The notes below the pieces were generated by a model. The model had not been told where the DNA came from and made no database searches. It saw nothing but the letters and a program-made list of their open reading frames with translations. From assembly GCF_000372805.1 (NCBI RefSeq), contig NZ_KB889886.1:78472-142471 (forward strand): a DNA stretch of 64,000 nucleotides. Direction: 5' to 3'. The translations under genes and the position numbers were made by a program. The stretch is from Marinobacter gelidimuriae. GTDB taxonomy: Bacteria; Pseudomonadota; Gammaproteobacteria; Pseudomonadales; Oleiphilaceae. Positions 21,182 to 33,527 of this stretch are shown here, piece by piece; within the stretch, counting starts at the first letter, position 1; every line of letters begins with the position of its first letter.

Positions 21182-21286
21182 AACACACCTTTATTCATTC
21201 GCAAGCGGCGGCGTGAGTCCGCCGAAAAGAGAGGCGAACTATACCCCACACCCCAAGGCCAAACAACTGCTTGCCGCCGACTCTGA

Positions 21287-22630
21287 TCAGGCAATCGAGC
21301 TTTCCACCACCTTCGCTAATTGCCGGGCAATGCGCTCAATCACCTCGGCATCCTGGCCTTCTGTCATGACTCGAATCAGCGGCTCGGTGCCAGATGCCCG
21401 CAACAACACCCGGCCGTCGCTGCCGAGTTCGGCTTCGGCGCGACTTACGGCGGCCACAATATCTTCGCGCTCAAGTGGGTTGAAGCGCTTGGTTACTCGC
21501 ACATTGATCATGGTCTGCGGCAGTTTGCTCATACCCCGGCGAATTTCAGCCAGGGTTTTACCGGATTTCCAGATAGCCAGCATCACCTGAAGCGCCGACA
21601 CAATGCCGTCGCCGGTGCTGGTACAGTCACGAATCACCATGTGACCGGAACCTTCGCCACCCAGCACCCAGCCCTTCGCCAACAGGCGCCCCATCACGTA
21701 GCGGTCACCCACGTTGGCGCGTTCGAACTCAATGCCCAGCTCCTTCAAGGCCAGCTCAACGCCAAGATTGGTCATCAGGGTACCCACCACACCGCCTTTC
21801 AGGCGGCCTTCGGCATGGCGCTGTGAGGCAATCACATACAACAGCTCATCGCCGTCTACTTCGGACCCGTCACGGTCGACCATAAGCACGCGGTCACCGT
21901 CGCCATCAAAGGCTATCCCCAGATCGGCTTTTCTGTCTAGAACCGCTTGACTCAGACCTGCAAGGTGGGTGGAGCCCACATTGAGGTTAATATTAAGACC
22001 ATCGGGTGCTGCGCCAATCACCGATACGCTCGCTCCCAACTCACGAAACACTTTTGGGGCAACGTGATAGGTGGCTCCGTGAGCGCAATCCAAAACAATG
22101 TTCATGCCTTCCAAAGTAAATTCGTTGGGCACTGTGCTTTTGCAAAACTCTATGTAGCGGCCAGGGGCATCATCAATGCGTGACGCTTTGCCGAGTTCTG
22201 CCGAATCACACACCGTCAGCGGTTGTTCCAGCCAGTGCTCTATTTCAGCTTCCAGAGCGTCATCCAGCTTGGTGCCGTCTGCCGAGAAAAACTTGATACC
22301 GTTGTCGTAATGGGGATTGTGCGAAGCACTGATCACAATACCGGCCGAAGCGCGGAATGTGCGCGTAAGGTAGGCGATAGCCGGTGTTGGCATGGGGCCC
22401 AGCAGCTTTACGTCTACCCCGGCAGCAGCCAGGCCGGCCTCCAGCGCAGATTCAAACATGTAGCCTGACAGCCGGGTGTCTTTGCCGATCATTACGCTGT
22501 TACGCTGGCCTTCGCGTTTAAACGCCTGGCCTGCAGCCCACCCCAAACGCAGCATGAACTCAGGAGTAATAGGGCCCTCACCGACGTGGCCGCGAATTCC
22601 ATCGGTACCAAAATACTGCATGCCTGACAT
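21287..22630 (-). CDS. glmM: Phosphoglucosamine mutase
   Basis: 447 residues. Interconverts glucosamine-6-P and glucosamine-1-P for peptidoglycan and LPS. The phosphoserine loop is [14 protein letters not shown], the metal site is [13 protein letters not shown] and the sugar-specificity loop is [11 protein letters not shown] 22630 has GGAG at good spacing and overlaps the folP stop (TGATG); a GTG one codon earlier is less likely. Confidence 0.97.
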   Translation of the reverse strand: MSGMQYFGTDGIRGHVGEGPITPEFMLRLGWAAGQAFKREGQRNSVMIGKDTRLSGYMFESALEAGLAAAGVDVKLLGPMPTPAIAYLTRTFRASAGIVISASHNPHYDNGIKFFSADGTKLDDALEAEIEHWLEQPLTVCDSAELGKASRIDDAPGRYIEFCKSTVPNEFTLEGMNIVLDCAHGATYHVAPKVFRELGASVSVIGAAPDGLNINLNVGSTHLAGLSQAVLDRKADLGIAFDGDGDRVLMVDRDGSEVDGDELLYVIASQRHAEGRLKGGVVGTLMTNLGVELALKELGIEFERANVGDRYVMGRLLAKGWVLGGEGSGHMVIRDCTSTGDGIVSALQVMLAIWKSGKTLAEIRRGMSKLPQTMINVRVTKRFNPLEREDIVAAVSRAEAELGSDGRVLLRASGTEPLIRVMTEGQDAEVIERIARQLAKVVESSIA

Positions 22631-23460
22631 CACACCGCTCCTTTGACCGCCGCCGCCATTTTAACGACATCTACCGTTTCCCGAACGTCATGCACACGCA
22701 CAACACTCGCGCCTTTCATGGCACATATTGTCGCGGCAGCAAGGCTTGCCGGCAACCTTTCTTCCACATTGCGACCGGTAATAGCACCCAATATAGATTT
22801 GCGCGACAGCCCCAACAACAGAGGATACCCCAAAACAGTAAATTGCTCTGCCCGCGCAAACAGCTGCAAATTATGCTCCAGGCTTTTGCCAAAACCGAAG
22901 CCCAGATCCAGCATGATTCTTAAAGAATCAATGCCGGCGCCCTGTGCCGCGAGTATTCGCTGTGCCAGAAACAAACTGACCTGTGCGCACACATCCTGAT
23001 ACTGCGGGTTGTTCTGCATGGTATCCGGCTCGCCCTGGCTGTGCATCAGGCACACCGGCAAACCGGTGTTTGTAGCGGCCTGCAAAGCGCCTTCACGGGT
23101 TAGCGCTCGCACGTCATTAATCAGACCGGCACCCAGGGCCGCAGCTTGAGTCATCACCCGCGGCGAGCTGGTGTCTACGGAAATCACCACGTCCAGTTCG
23201 CCGGCGATGGCCTCTACCACCGGGCACACCCGGTCCAGCTCTTGTTGCAGGCTGACAGGCTTGGCACCAGGGCGGGTAGACTCGCCGCCCACATCAATAA
23301 AACGGGCGCCGTCTTCCACCATCTGGCGCGCATGGGCCAAGGCCTGCTGCGGGCGATCAAACCGACCACCGTCGGAAAACGAATCAGGCGTTACATTCAG
23401 CACGCCCATTACGTGGCACTGAGTCATGTCCAGCGTGCGCCCGGCAAAATTCATCTTCAT
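22630..23460 (-). CDS. folP: Dihydropteroate synthase
   Basis: 276 residues. Joins pABA to dihydropterin pyrophosphate in folate synthesis; the sulfonamide target. Motifs: [44 protein letters not shown] and the terminal [16 protein letters not shown]. It is translationally coupled to glmM and follows ftsH after a strong terminator. Confidence 0.97.
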   Translation of the reverse strand: MKMNFAGRTLDMTQCHVMGVLNVTPDSFSDGGRFDRPQQALAHARQMVEDGARFIDVGGESTRPGAKPVSLQQELDRVCPVVEAIAGELDVVISVDTSSPRVMTQAAALGAGLINDVRALTREGALQAATNTGLPVCLMHSQGEPDTMQNNPQYQDVCAQVSLFLAQRILAAQGAGIDSLRIMLDLGFGFGKSLEHNLQLFARAEQFTVLGYPLLLGLSRKSILGAITGRNVEERLPASLAAATICAMKGASVVRVHDVRETVDVVKMAAAVKGAV

Positions 23461-23496
23461 TCCAACCTCGGCAAATAATTTGGGGGTCTTACAATG

Positions 23497-23529
23497 AAAA
23501 ACGCCGCCCTAAAGCGGGCGGCGTTTTTT
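23497..23529. terminator. Bidirectional-type terminator between ftsH and folP
   Basis: AAAAACGCCGCCC, loop TAAA, GCGGGCGGCGTTTTT: a long GC stem with A and T runs at both sides, 32 bp after the ftsH stop. Confidence 0.9.
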
Positions 23530-23560
23530 ACTTCTTCCTAACGAGCGCGTTACAGATCGC

Positions 23561-25525
23561 TCAGTGCTCTCCCGCCGGGCGGCCAACGCCACCTTGAGAC
23601 TCGTCGCCGGCTTTGCCCTTCACTTTGCCTTCGGTGGAAGTATCTTCTTTGTCAATTGAAGTAGCCTCGCCACCCGAAGAACCACCCCGATCGTCCCAGC
23701 CTTTTGGCGTACGGGCATCACGGTCTTCCATGATATCGTCGATCTGGAGCCGATCAATAGTCTCGTACTTCATCAGAGCTTCGGCCATCAAGTCCAGCTT
23801 ATCGCGATTCTCGACCAATACGTTGCGGGCGGTCTCGTAACAGGTATCAATGATGTTACGCACTTCTTCATCGATACGCTGCGCGGTTTCCGGCGAGTAC
23901 ACGGTTTGATGTTGCCCGGCGGTACGGCCCAGGAACGGTTCATCATTCTCACTACCGTACTGCAGCGGACCCAACTTTTCTGACAGACCCCAGCGGGTCA
24001 CCATGTTGCGAGCCAGACTGGTCGCCCGCTCAATGTCATTAGAGGCACCGGTGGTGACACCGTCTGCGCCCAATGTCAGCTCTTCGGCGATGCGGCCACC
24101 AAACAAACTGCTGATCTGGCCATGAAGGAAGCGCTTGGAATGGCTGTACCTGTCTCCTTCCGGCAAGAACATAGTCACACCCAAAGCACGGCCGCGAGGT
24201 ATGATACTCACTTTGTACACGGGATCGTGCTCTGGCATCAGGCGCCCCACAATGGCGTGGCCAGATTCGTGATACGCGGTGTTCAACTTCTCTTTTTCGC
24301 TCATCACCATGGACTTGCGTTCCGCGCCCATCATGATTTTGTCTTTCGCCAGTTCCAGTTCTTCCATAGACACCAAACGCTGGTTGCGACGGGCTGCGAA
24401 GAGCGCTGCCTCGTTCACCAGGTTAGCCAGGTCGGCACCGGAGAAGCCAGGCGTACCACGGGCAATAACGGCAGGATTGATGTCGTCATCCAGCGGCACT
24501 TTCTTCATGTGTACTTTCAAGATCTGCTCGCGACCCAGAATGTCTGGCAGGCTCACCATCACCTGACGGTCAAAACGGCCGGGGCGCAGCAACGCGGGGT
24601 CTAGAACGTCCGGGCGGTTGGTGGCGGCAATCACGATAACGCCTTCGTTACCCTCAAATCCGTCCATTTCCACCAGCAACTGGTTCAGCGTTTGCTCGCG
24701 CTCGTCGTGCCCGCCGCCCATGCCGGCGCCACGGTGGCGGCCGACCGCATCAATCTCGTCAATAAAAATGATGCACGGACTTTGCTTCTTGGCCTGCTCG
24801 AACATGTCGCGTACACGGGATGCACCCACGCCGACAAACATTTCGACAAAATCTGAACCGGAGATCGAAAAGAATGGCACCTTGGCCTCACCGGCAATGG
24901 CTTTTGCCAGCAAGGTTTTACCCGTGCCCGGAGGACCGATCATCAGAACGCCGCGGGGGATACGGCCGCCCAAGCGCTGGTATCGACTGGGATCACGCAG
25001 GAAATCCACCAGTTCTTTTACGTCTTCTTTGGCTTCGTCTACGCCTGCCACATCCGCAAAGGTGTTTTTAATCTGATCTTCGCTCACCAGGCGGGCTTTG
25101 CTCTTGCCAAACGACATGGGACCGCCTTTGCCGCCGGCACCACCCTGCATCTGCCGCATAAAGAATACGAACAGCGCAATAATGATCAGGATCGGGAATG
25201 CAGCGACCAGCAATTGGGTCCACAGGCTCTGGCGCTCGGGTTCTTTACCGATCACCTCAACGCTGTTGGCCAGCAGGTCGTCCATCAGCTTGTTGTCGGC
25301 CACTTGCGGGCGGACCGTCTGGAACTGTGAACCGTCGGGGCGTGTACCCTCAATCTGCAGACCGTCAATCGTGACCTGGTTTACCCGGCCCTGTTGAACC
25401 ATCTCCACAAACTGGGAGTAGTTGACTTGTTGGCCACTGGTGGTAGGAGTGAAATTTTGAAACACCATCAGTAGCACTGCGGCTATTACCAGCCATAAAA
25501 CCAGATTTTTTGCCATATTGTTCAA
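23561..25525 (-). CDS. ftsH: ATP-dependent zinc metalloprotease FtsH
   Basis: 654 residues. Inner-membrane AAA+ protease degrading membrane and regulatory proteins (sigma-32 and LpxC in E. coli). N-terminal helix [18 protein letters not shown], periplasmic domain, second helix near residue 110, AAA+ domain with [24 protein letters not shown] and the second-region-of-homology arginines, then zinc site HESGH. The C-terminal ~50 residues are disordered and charged. The frame opens with TTG; an ATG three codons later (25516) is an alternative start. Confidence 0.97.
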   Translation of the reverse strand: MNNMAKNLVLWLVIAAVLLMVFQNFTPTTSGQQVNYSQFVEMVQQGRVNQVTIDGLQIEGTRPDGSQFQTVRPQVADNKLMDDLLANSVEVIGKEPERQSLWTQLLVAAFPILIIIALFVFFMRQMQGGAGGKGGPMSFGKSKARLVSEDQIKNTFADVAGVDEAKEDVKELVDFLRDPSRYQRLGGRIPRGVLMIGPPGTGKTLLAKAIAGEAKVPFFSISGSDFVEMFVGVGASRVRDMFEQAKKQSPCIIFIDEIDAVGRHRGAGMGGGHDEREQTLNQLLVEMDGFEGNEGVIVIAATNRPDVLDPALLRPGRFDRQVMVSLPDILGREQILKVHMKKVPLDDDINPAVIARGTPGFSGADLANLVNEAALFAARRNQRLVSMEELELAKDKIMMGAERKSMVMSEKEKLNTAYHESGHAIVGRLMPEHDPVYKVSIIPRGRALGVTMFLPEGDRYSHSKRFLHGQISSLFGGRIAEELTLGADGVTTGASNDIERATSLARNMVTRWGLSEKLGPLQYGSENDEPFLGRTAGQHQTVYSPETAQRIDEEVRNIIDTCYETARNVLVENRDKLDLMAEALMKYETIDRLQIDDIMEDRDARTPKGWDDRGGSSGGEATSIDKEDTSTEGKVKGKAGDESQGGVGRPAGEH

Positions 25526-25899
25526 GGATCACCACCTGTGAATTGCCGGGCTGCGCCATGGCACGCCCTTTTTTGACACCTTACACCATTTCTACGGCCG
25601 TTCACCAGAAATGGCCTTGCTGTCACCAAACTTGCCGGTCATTTCTGGCTGCGGGTGCCAACAACCGAAATACCTGAATTCTTTAAGTGGGGGACTTGAT
25701 AACGAATTGCAATACCACCACTAAATGAATTGACTGATTGAAGCAGGTATCGTTCCACTGATGGGCAAAAGGCCCGCGCGATAAGTGTTAACGGCAATTT
25801 TTCTCGCTGCGCTTTCTGCTACAATCGCGACATTATACGTTGACGGCAGCACAACGAGTGCTGCCCCTTTGTTAATTGCCGCTATAAAGAGATTGCATC
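25526..25899. other. ftsH/yhbY divergent promoter region without rlmE
   Basis: A 374-bp divergent gap. rlmE (ftsJ) normally lies here, upstream of ftsH, but no frame or fragment of it is visible. An inverted repeat CCAGAAATGG..C near 25603 and its near-complement ending CATTTCTGG near 25651 sits in the ftsH leader. On the plus strand, TACAAT near 25821 is a plausible -10 for yhbY. Confidence 0.6.
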
Positions 25900-26211
25900 A
25901 TGAGTCTTTCACCAGAACAGCGCCGGGAATACCGGGCGATCGCCCACAATCTGAAACCGGTCATTATTGTAGGTGACAAGGGCCTGACCGAGAACCTTCA
26001 GGAAGAACTGGAGCGGGCATTGAACGACCACGAACTGATCAAGATAAAAATCGCCAGCCAGGATCGCGAAGCACGCCAGCAGGCAGTGACCGAACTGTGC
26101 GCCGGCGCCAAGGCTGAAGTCGTTCAGACCATTGGTAAAATTGCAGTGATTTTGCGCCGCGCCGAGAAACCCAATCCCAAACTGTCTAACTTGTTGCGCC
26201 TTAAGCACTGA
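25900..26211 (+). CDS. yhbY: YhbY/CRS1-type RNA-binding protein
   Basis: 103 residues, one CRS1-YhbY domain: EQRREYRAIAHNLKPVIIVGDKGLTENLQEELERALNDHELIKIKI, with the conserved basic-GxxG-like loop, ending in an LSNLLRLKH tail. Associated with 50S precursors in E. coli. Monocistronic, divergent from ftsH and convergent with greA. Confidence 0.94.
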   Translation: MSLSPEQRREYRAIAHNLKPVIIVGDKGLTENLQEELERALNDHELIKIKIASQDREARQQAVTELCAGAKAEVVQTIGKIAVILRRAEKPNPKLSNLLRLKH

Positions 26212-26242
26212 CCAAGGTGCAGGTTGCGCAAACAGCAGACAC

Positions 26243-26279
26243 AAAAAAGCCGGTCGGGAATTCCAGACCGGCTTTTTTG
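26243..26279. terminator. Bidirectional terminator between yhbY and greA
   Basis: AAAAAAGCCGGTC pairs with GACCGGCTTTTTT around a short loop; A and T runs on either side serve both convergent genes. Confidence 0.92.
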
Positions 26280-26297
26280 TGTGAGTCACATCGCTGA

Positions 26298-26777
26298 TCA
26301 GATGTATTCAACCTCTTCAATTTCGTATTCCACGGTGCCAGACGGCACGCGAATAGCCACTACGTCATCCGCTCTACGACCAACCAAGGCGCGAGCAATC
26401 GGTGACGACACCGAAATTTTGCCGTCTTTGATATCCGCTTCGTCTTCACCCACAATCTGGTATTTAACCTGTTTATCGGTATCCGTATTCAACAGGTGAA
26501 CGGTGGTACCGAAAATCACTTTACCGGTGTTTTCGATGGTGGTGACATCAATCACCTGAGAGCCACCGAGCTTGCCTTCAATTTCCTGAATCCGGCCTTC
26601 AATAAAGCTCTGCTGCTCGCGGGCGGCGTGGTATTCCGCGTTTTCCTTCAGATCGCCGTGTTCACGTGCGGTAGCGATGGAAGCGATGACGCGCGGACGA
26701 TCTTCCGATTTCAGCTTCTGCAGCTCGGCACGCAGGCGTGCTTCGCCCAACGTGGTCATTGGTACTCTTGCCGACAT
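26298..26777 (-). CDS. greA: Transcription elongation factor GreA
   Basis: 159 residues from [16 protein letters not shown]-terminal coiled coil with the acidic tip ([22 protein letters not shown]) that enters the RNA-polymerase secondary channel, and a C-terminal FKBP-like domain ending [24 protein letters not shown]. Rescues backtracked polymerase. A longer frame would run 29 codons into carB and is not conserved. Starts five bp after the carB stop. Confidence 0.96.
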   Translation of the reverse strand: MSARVPMTTLGEARLRAELQKLKSEDRPRVIASIATAREHGDLKENAEYHAAREQQSFIEGRIQEIEGKLGGSQVIDVTTIENTGKVIFGTTVHLLNTDTDKQVKYQIVGEDEADIKDGKISVSSPIARALVGRRADDVVAIRVPSGTVEYEIEEVEYI

Positions 26778-26781
26778 AATC

Positions 26782-29700
26782 TTATTTTCCTGAGTGCAAA
26801 TCCTGAAGGCGGCGAACCGTACGCTCCGGACCAAACTTGATGGCCCGACAGAAGGCTTCGCCACCTGCCAGGGTGGTGGTGTAACTGATTTTAGCCTGCA
26901 ACGCGGACTGGCGGATCTGGGATGAATCCGACACCGCTTTACGGCCGTCGGTGGTATTGATCACCAGCTGGACCTTGCCATTTTTGATGGCATCCACAAT
27001 GTGCGGGCGACCTTCGTGAACTTTGTTCACCAACGCTACCTCTACGCCCGCTTTACGCAGGGCGGCGGCGGTGCCGGCGGTGGCAATTATTTTGAAACCA
27101 CATTCAACCAGCGAACGCGCTACGTGCTCGGCGCCATGCTTGTCGACATCGCGCAGTGACATGAAGGCAACGCCCGTGGATGGCAAGCGCTCGCCAGCGG
27201 CCAGCACGGCTTTGCCGAAGGCTTCGTTAAAGCTGTCGCCAATCCCCATCACCTCGCCGGTGGACTTCATTTCCGGCCCAAGAATCGGGTCAACCGCGGG
27301 GAACTTGTTGAACGGGAACACCGACTCTTTCACCGAGTAATGCGCCGGTATGATTTCCTGGGTGAAGCCCTGGTCCGCCAACGATGTGCCCGCCATAACA
27401 CGTGCGGCCACTTTGGCCAAAGACACGCCGATGGCCTTGGACACAAACGGCACGGTACGCGACGCACGGGGGTTCACTTCAATCACGTAAATTTCACCGT
27501 CTTGCCAGGCTAACTGCACGTTCATCAGGCCGACCACGTTCAACGCCAGGGCCATCTGTTTGACCGCGTCACGCATGGCGTTTTGAACATCTGCGGGCAA
27601 GCTGTAGGGCGGCAGTGAACACGCCGAGTCACCGGAGTGAATGCCGGCCTGCTCTATGTGCTGCATGATACCGCCAATGACCACGTCTTTGCCGTCGCAG
27701 ATGGCGTCTATATCCACCTCAATCGCGGCGTTCAGGAAGTGGTCCAGCAATACCGGGCTGTCGTTGGATACCAGCACAGCGCTGCGCATATAACGCTCAA
27801 GCTCGGCTTCGCCATAGACAATTTCCATGGCGCGGCCGCCCAGCACGTAAGACGGGCGGACCACCAGCGGGTACCCAATCTTGCGGGCAGCAACAATACC
27901 TTCTTCGTGGCTGCGCACGGTGGCGTTTTCGGGCTGTTTCAGGCCCAGGCCCGCAATCAGCTTCTGGAACCGTTCGCGGTCTTCGGCGCAGTCAATGGCG
28001 TCCGGGCTGGTGCCGATAATGGGTACACCAGCGGCTTCCAGGCCGCGGGCCAGCTTCAACGGGGTTTGACCACCGTACTGCACAATCACACCTTTGGGTT
28101 TTTCAACGTGGATAATTTCCAGCACGTCTTCCAGGGTGATCGGCTCAAAATACAGGCGGTCAGAGGTGTCGTAATCGGTCGACACGGTTTCCGGGTTGCA
28201 GTTGATCATGATGGTTTCATAACCATCTTCACGCATCGCCAGGGCCGCATGTACGCAACAGTAATCAAACTCGATGCCCTGACCAATACGGTTGGGGCCA
28301 CCGCCAATGACCACGATCTTTTCACGGTCAGTCGGGTTTGACTCGCATTCTTCTTCATAGCTGGAATACATGTAGGCCGTGTCTGAGGCAAATTCCGCAG
28401 CACAGGTGTCTACACGCTTATACACGGGGCGAATACCCAACCCGTGGCGCATGGCGCGGAAGGCGTCTTCTTTCACGCCCATCAGCTTCGCCAGGCGCGC
28501 GTCGGAGAACCCCTTACGCTTCAAGCGAAACAGGGTAGCGCGGTCCAGCTCGGCCTTGCCAGACGCCTGCAGCGCCTGCTCTTCTTTAATCAGGTCTTCA
28601 ATCTGCACCAGGTACCAGGGGTCTACGTGGGTCTGGCGAAATATATCCGCCACACTCTGGCCCGCGCGAAAGGCATCACCGATGCACCAGATGCGCTCGG
28701 CACCGGGCACATTCAGCTCGCGGGTCAAAGTTTGCCGGCTTTCTTCGCTGTCAAATTCCGGCAGCATTTCGTCAAAGCCGTCAGAGCCTACTTCAAGACC
28801 GCGCAGAGCTTTCTGCAGCGATTCCTGGAAGGTGCGGCCAATGGCCATCACCTCACCCACCGATTTCATCTGGGTGGTCAGGCGGGCGTCGGCCTGGGGG
28901 AATTTTTCAAAGGTGAACCGTGGAATCTTGGTCACCACGTAATCAATGCTGGGCTCGAACGAAGCGGGGGTAATACCGCCGGTGATGTCATTCTTCAACT
29001 CGTCCAGGGTGTAACCGATCGCCAGCTTGGCCGCCACTTTGGCAATGGGGAAGCCGGTGGCCTTAGACGCCAGCGCCGAGGAGCGCGACACCCGCGGGTT
29101 CATCTCGATCACCACCATGCGGCCGGTGTCCGGATGAATGCCAAACTGCACGTTGGAGCCGCCGGTTTCCACACCAATTTCACGCAGAACCGCCAGCGAG
29201 GCGTTACGCATGATTTGGTATTCTTTGTCGGTCAGGGTTTGCGCCGGTGCCACGGTGATAGAGTCGCCGGTGTGCACGCCCATGGCGTCGAAGTTTTCAA
29301 TGGCACACACGATAATGCAGTTATCGTTTTTGTCGCGCACCACTTCCATTTCGTATTCTTTCCAACCGATCAGGGATTCGTCGATCAACAGTTCGTTGGT
29401 GGGCGACAGATCCAGCCCGCGAATGCAGATTTCTTCGAACTCTCCACGGTTGTACGCAATACCGCCGCCGGAGCCGCCCATAGTAAACGAAGGCCGAATA
29501 ATGCACGGAAACCCCACCTTGTCGGCAATGCGGTGGGCTTCTTCCAGATTGTGAGCAATGTCGGCACGGGGGCATTCAAGGCCAATGGATTTCATAGCCT
29601 TGTCAAAACGACTGCGGTCTTCAGCTTTGTCGATGGTATCGGCGTTGGCACCGATCATTTCAACGCCGTATTTAGCCAGTACGCCGTGCTTTTCCAGATC

Positions 29701-30000
29701 CAGCGCACAGTTCAACGCGGTTTGCCCGCCCATGGTCGGCAGCAGGGCATCGGGCTTTTCTTTTTCGATAATCTTGGCAACCGTTGACCAGATTATCGGC
29801 TCGATGTAGGTGGCATCGGCCATGGCCGGGTCGGTCATGATGGTTGCCGGGTTGGAGTTAACCAGTATCACCCGGTAGCCCTCCTCGCGCAGAGCCTTAC
29901 AGGCCTGGGCGCCGGAATAGTCGAATTCGCACGCCTGCCCGATCACGATGGGGCCTGCTCCCAGGATCAGGATGCTTTTAATGTCGGTACGTTTTGGCAT
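26782..30000 (-). CDS. carB: Carbamoyl-phosphate synthase large subunit
   Basis: 1072 residues, full length. Two homologous ATP-grasp halves: the N-terminal carboxyphosphate half ([34 protein letters not shown]) and the carbamoyl-phosphate half ([34 protein letters not shown]), then a C-terminal MGS-like allosteric domain. Makes carbamoyl phosphate for arginine and pyrimidines from the ammonia supplied by CarA. Between carA (95 bp upstream) and greA. Confidence 0.98.
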   Translation of the reverse strand: MPKRTDIKSILILGAGPIVIGQACEFDYSGAQACKALREEGYRVILVNSNPATIMTDPAMADATYIEPIIWSTVAKIIEKEKPDALLPTMGGQTALNCALDLEKHGVLAKYGVEMIGANADTIDKAEDRSRFDKAMKSIGLECPRADIAHNLEEAHRIADKVGFPCIIRPSFTMGGSGGGIAYNRGEFEEICIRGLDLSPTNELLIDESLIGWKEYEMEVVRDKNDNCIIVCAIENFDAMGVHTGDSITVAPAQTLTDKEYQIMRNASLAVLREIGVETGGSNVQFGIHPDTGRMVVIEMNPRVSRSSALASKATGFPIAKVAAKLAIGYTLDELKNDITGGITPASFEPSIDYVVTKIPRFTFEKFPQADARLTTQMKSVGEVMAIGRTFQESLQKALRGLEVGSDGFDEMLPEFDSEESRQTLTRELNVPGAERIWCIGDAFRAGQSVADIFRQTHVDPWYLVQIEDLIKEEQALQASGKAELDRATLFRLKRKGFSDARLAKLMGVKEDAFRAMRHGLGIRPVYKRVDTCAAEFASDTAYMYSSYEEECESNPTDREKIVVIGGGPNRIGQGIEFDYCCVHAALAMREDGYETIMINCNPETVSTDYDTSDRLYFEPITLEDVLEIIHVEKPKGVIVQYGGQTPLKLARGLEAAGVPIIGTSPDAIDCAEDRERFQKLIAGLGLKQPENATVRSHEEGIVAARKIGYPLVVRPSYVLGGRAMEIVYGEAELERYMRSAVLVSNDSPVLLDHFLNAAIEVDIDAICDGKDVVIGGIMQHIEQAGIHSGDSACSLPPYSLPADVQNAMRDAVKQMALALNVVGLMNVQLAWQDGEIYVIEVNPRASRTVPFVSKAIGVSLAKVAARVMAGTSLADQGFTQEIIPAHYSVKESVFPFNKFPAVDPILGPEMKSTGEVMGIGDSFNEAFGKAVLAAGERLPSTGVAFMSLRDVDKHGAEHVARSLVECGFKIIATAGTAAALRKAGVEVALVNKVHEGRPHIVDAIKNGKVQLVINTTDGRKAVSDSSQIRQSALQAKISYTTTLAGGEAFCRAIKFGPERTVRRLQDLHSGK

Positions 30001-30095
30001 GTCTTGGTCAACCTGTCAGCAACTTTAATTTCTTGCAGCGCGGTGCGCAGCGCCTGTTTGCGCGAGGCCATTGGCCGACCTCGCTTGCCTACACT

Positions 30096-31241
30096 TTAAG
30101 CGCGCCGGGCTTCCATCGAGCGGATAAACTCGTCAAACAGTGGCGCAACATCGTGGGGGCCAGGGCTGGCTTCCGGGTGGCCCTGAAAGCTAAACGCGGC
30201 TTTATCGGTGCGGCGCAAACCTTGCAGGGTGCCGTCAAACAGCGACTTGTGAGTAGCCTCCAGATTCGCCGGCAGGCTGGCCTCGTCTACAGCAAAACCG
30301 TGATTCTGGCTGGTGATCATGACGGTGCCATCAGCCAGGCACTGCACCGGATGGTTGGCACCGTGGTGCCCGTGGTTCATCTTCATGGTTTTAGCACCAC
30401 TAGCCAAGGCCAGAAGCTGGTGACCCAGGCAGATACCAAACACCGGCAGGTCGGTTTCCAAAATGTCCTGAATGGCTTTTATGGCGTAATCGCAGGGCTC
30501 AGGATCACCGGGGCCATTGGACAGGAACACGCCGTCCGGATTCATCGCCAACACCTTGGCGGCAGGCGTTTGTGCCGGCACAACGGTGATGTCGCAACCG
30601 CGCGATGCCAGCATGCGCAGAATGTTCAGTTTAATACCGTAATCGTAAGCCACGATTTTAAAGTGCGGGCTGTCCTGCTGACCGTAACCATTGCCCAGGT
30701 CCCACTCCGTTTCTGTCCAGTGGCGAACGTCTTTCGAGCTGACTTCTTTCGCCAGGTCCATTCCTTTCAAACCCGGGAAGGCGTTGGCTAATTCCAGAGC
30801 GCGTTCTGCAGTAGCGCTTTCGCCGGCGACGACGGCGCCGTTCTGGGAGCCTTTGTCGCGCAGAATTCGGGTGAGGCGACGGGTGTCAATATCGGCAATA
30901 CCCACAATATTGTTGTCGCGTAAATAGCCATCAAGACTCTGAGTGCTGCGCCAATTGCTGGCTGCCAGCGGCAGGTCGCGGATGATCAGAGCGGCGGCGT
31001 GTATGCGGTCTGATTCCACGTCTTCCGGGTTTACGCCGGTGTTACCAATGTGCGGGTACGTCAGTGTAACCAGCTGGCGAGCGTAGGAAGGATCAGTCAG
31101 TATTTCCTGATAGCCGGTCATGGCGGTGTTAAACACCACTTCGCCGCTGGTTTCGCCGTCAGCGCCAATAGCGGTGCCGTAAAACAGGCTGCCGTCTGCG
31201 AGTGCAAGGATTGCGGGTGTGCTCAAGGCTTCTATCCTCAT
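30096..31241 (-). CDS. carA: Carbamoyl-phosphate synthase small subunit (glutaminase)
   Basis: 381 residues. N-terminal CPSase small-chain domain and C-terminal class I glutamine amidotransferase: nucleophile Cys in [13 protein letters not shown], and His-Glu in [13 protein letters not shown]. Releases ammonia from glutamine and channels it to CarB. First gene of carA-carB-greA, downstream of a hairpin that closes the dapB transcript. Confidence 0.98.
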   Translation of the reverse strand: MRIEALSTPAILALADGSLFYGTAIGADGETSGEVVFNTAMTGYQEILTDPSYARQLVTLTYPHIGNTGVNPEDVESDRIHAAALIIRDLPLAASNWRSTQSLDGYLRDNNIVGIADIDTRRLTRILRDKGSQNGAVVAGESATAERALELANAFPGLKGMDLAKEVSSKDVRHWTETEWDLGNGYGQQDSPHFKIVAYDYGIKLNILRMLASRGCDITVVPAQTPAAKVLAMNPDGVFLSNGPGDPEPCDYAIKAIQDILETDLPVFGICLGHQLLALASGAKTMKMNHGHHGANHPVQCLADGTVMITSQNHGFAVDEASLPANLEATHKSLFDGTLQGLRRTDKAAFSFQGHPEASPGPHDVAPLFDEFIRSMEARRA

Positions 31242-31393
31242 CGAGTGGCGTCATGTTCGTCATGAACAGGAGCGTAGGCGCAAATTCAGGTCGCAAAAAA
31301 GCGAGAGGGAGTTATGGCTCCGTCCCGCTGTTTTGTCCTACGGGAACGAAAGATGTTTCCCGTGGCGCTGTAAAAGCTACGCTTGATGCAGTT

Positions 31394-31425
31394 AAAGCGC
31401 CTTATTGTAGAAAATAAGGCGCTTT
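31394..31425. terminator. Hairpin between dapB and carA
   Basis: AAAGCGCCTTATT pairs with AATAAGGCGCTTT around GTAGAA. The T run is better on the plus strand, so on the minus strand it may be a partial terminator or a processed hairpin after dapB. Confidence 0.7.
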
Positions 31426-31453
31426 TTGTCCACGAAGAATCCACCCGATGGCG

Positions 31454-32257
<804 letters not shown>

Positions 32258-32261
32258 CTAT

Positions 32262-32324
32262 AAACCCTCAGTGCTTGCATCTATTATAAGTCCTCAGTAC
32301 TCGCATCTGCGTACCCTCAGAACT
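32262..32324. repeat. Imperfect repeats in the dnaJ-dapB spacer
   Basis: ACCCTCAGTGCTTGCATCT and GTCCTCAGTACTCGCATCT lie 28 bp apart, followed by ACCCTCAGAACTTGG, which is the end of dnaJ with its stop codon. The spacer therefore consists largely of degenerate copies of the dnaJ terminus. Confidence 0.55.
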
Positions 32325-33444
32325 TGGCTTCGTCGAAGAAGCTCTTCACACCTCTAAACCACGATGTTTTCTTCGGGCCGTGCTGGTCGCCGTCACCGCT
32401 GTCGAGGGTATCCTGAAACTCGTGCAACAGTTCTTTCTGGCGTTTGGTCAGGCGTACCGGGGTTTCGATGGTCACCCGACACAGCAAATCGCCAGCACCG
32501 CCACCACGCACAGGTGCCACGCCTTTGTTGCGCAGGCGGAACAATTTTCCGGTTTGGGTCTCGGCAGGTATTTTTAGCTTCACGCGGCCATCCAGCGTTG
32601 GCACTTCCAGCTCACCACCCAAAGCGGCATCAACAATGCTGATGGGCACTTCGCAATACAGGTTACGACCGTCGCGGGTGAAGATGGAGTGCTCGCGCAC
32701 GGCCATTTCCACATACAGGTCGCCAGGAGGGCCGCCCTCTATGCCCATTTCGCCTTCACCAGACAAACGGATGCGGTCGCCGGTATCCACGCCGGGGGGC
32801 ACTTTAACCGATAGGGTTTTCTCTTCTTTCACCCGGCCCTGACCGTGGCACTTGCTGCACGGATTCTTGATAACCTTACCCGCGCCACGGCAGGTAGGGC
32901 ACGCTTGCTGCACGGTGAAAAAACCCTGCTGCATACGCACCTGGCCCATACCTTTACAGGTACCACAGGCTTCGGGGCGCGAGCCTTTCTCGGCACCACT
33001 GCCATCACAGGTTTCGCATTCACGATGGCCAGGAATGGTGATTTTAACCGTTCTGCCTTTAACGGCTTCTTCCAGGTCCAGTTCCAGGGTGTAGCGTAAA
33101 TCGGAGCCGCGGGTGTTGCGGCCACGGCCACCACCGCCTCCAAAAATATCGCCAAATACGTCGCCAAAAATATCCGAGAAATTCCCGTTACCGCCACCAA
33201 AGCCACCGCCGCCCTGGCCGTCAACGCCGGCATGACCAAACTGGTCGTAGGCCGCTCGTTTGTTGGCGTCTGCGAGTATTTCGTAGGCCTCGCTGGCTTC
33301 TTTGAATTTGTTGTCGGCGTCTTTATCATCCGGGTTACGGTCCGGGTGATACTTCATCGCAAGCTTGCGGTACGCCCGCTTTACTTCTTTGTCGTCCGCG
33401 TCCCGGCTTACGCCGAGAGTCTCGTAATAGTCGCGCTTGGCCAT
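32317..33444 (-). CDS. dnaJ: Chaperone DnaJ (Hsp40)
   Basis: 375 residues. J domain with HPD in [11 protein letters not shown], Gly/Phe-rich linker, four CxxCxGxG-type zinc repeats ([36 protein letters not shown]) and C-terminal substrate-binding domains. Delivers substrates to DnaK and stimulates its ATPase. Starts 83 bp after dnaK. Confidence 0.98.
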   Translation of the reverse strand: MAKRDYYETLGVSRDADDKEVKRAYRKLAMKYHPDRNPDDKDADNKFKEASEAYEILADANKRAAYDQFGHAGVDGQGGGGFGGGNGNFSDIFGDVFGDIFGGGGGRGRNTRGSDLRYTLELDLEEAVKGRTVKITIPGHRECETCDGSGAEKGSRPEACGTCKGMGQVRMQQGFFTVQQACPTCRGAGKVIKNPCSKCHGQGRVKEEKTLSVKVPPGVDTGDRIRLSGEGEMGIEGGPPGDLYVEMAVREHSIFTRDGRNLYCEVPISIVDAALGGELEVPTLDGRVKLKIPAETQTGKLFRLRNKGVAPVRGGGAGDLLCRVTIETPVRLTKRQKELLHEFQDTLDSGDGDQHGPKKTSWFRGVKSFFDEAKF

Positions 33445-33527
33445 GCTTCAAATCCCGTGGTTATAACGAGGAAAACGCGGGAGCGACCCGCGTTTTCCAA
33501 CTACTGGCAAAAATCTAGGTCAATCGA

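Noticed and set aside
19958..21286. 442-codon plus-strand frame opposite secG/tpiA
   Set aside because: It is antisense to well conserved genes and the tRNA; the translation is His/Gly/Ala-rich with no family likeness.
28444..29787. 447-codon frame antisense to carB
   Set aside because: Shadow of the carB reading frame; composition is typical of antisense high-GC coding DNA.
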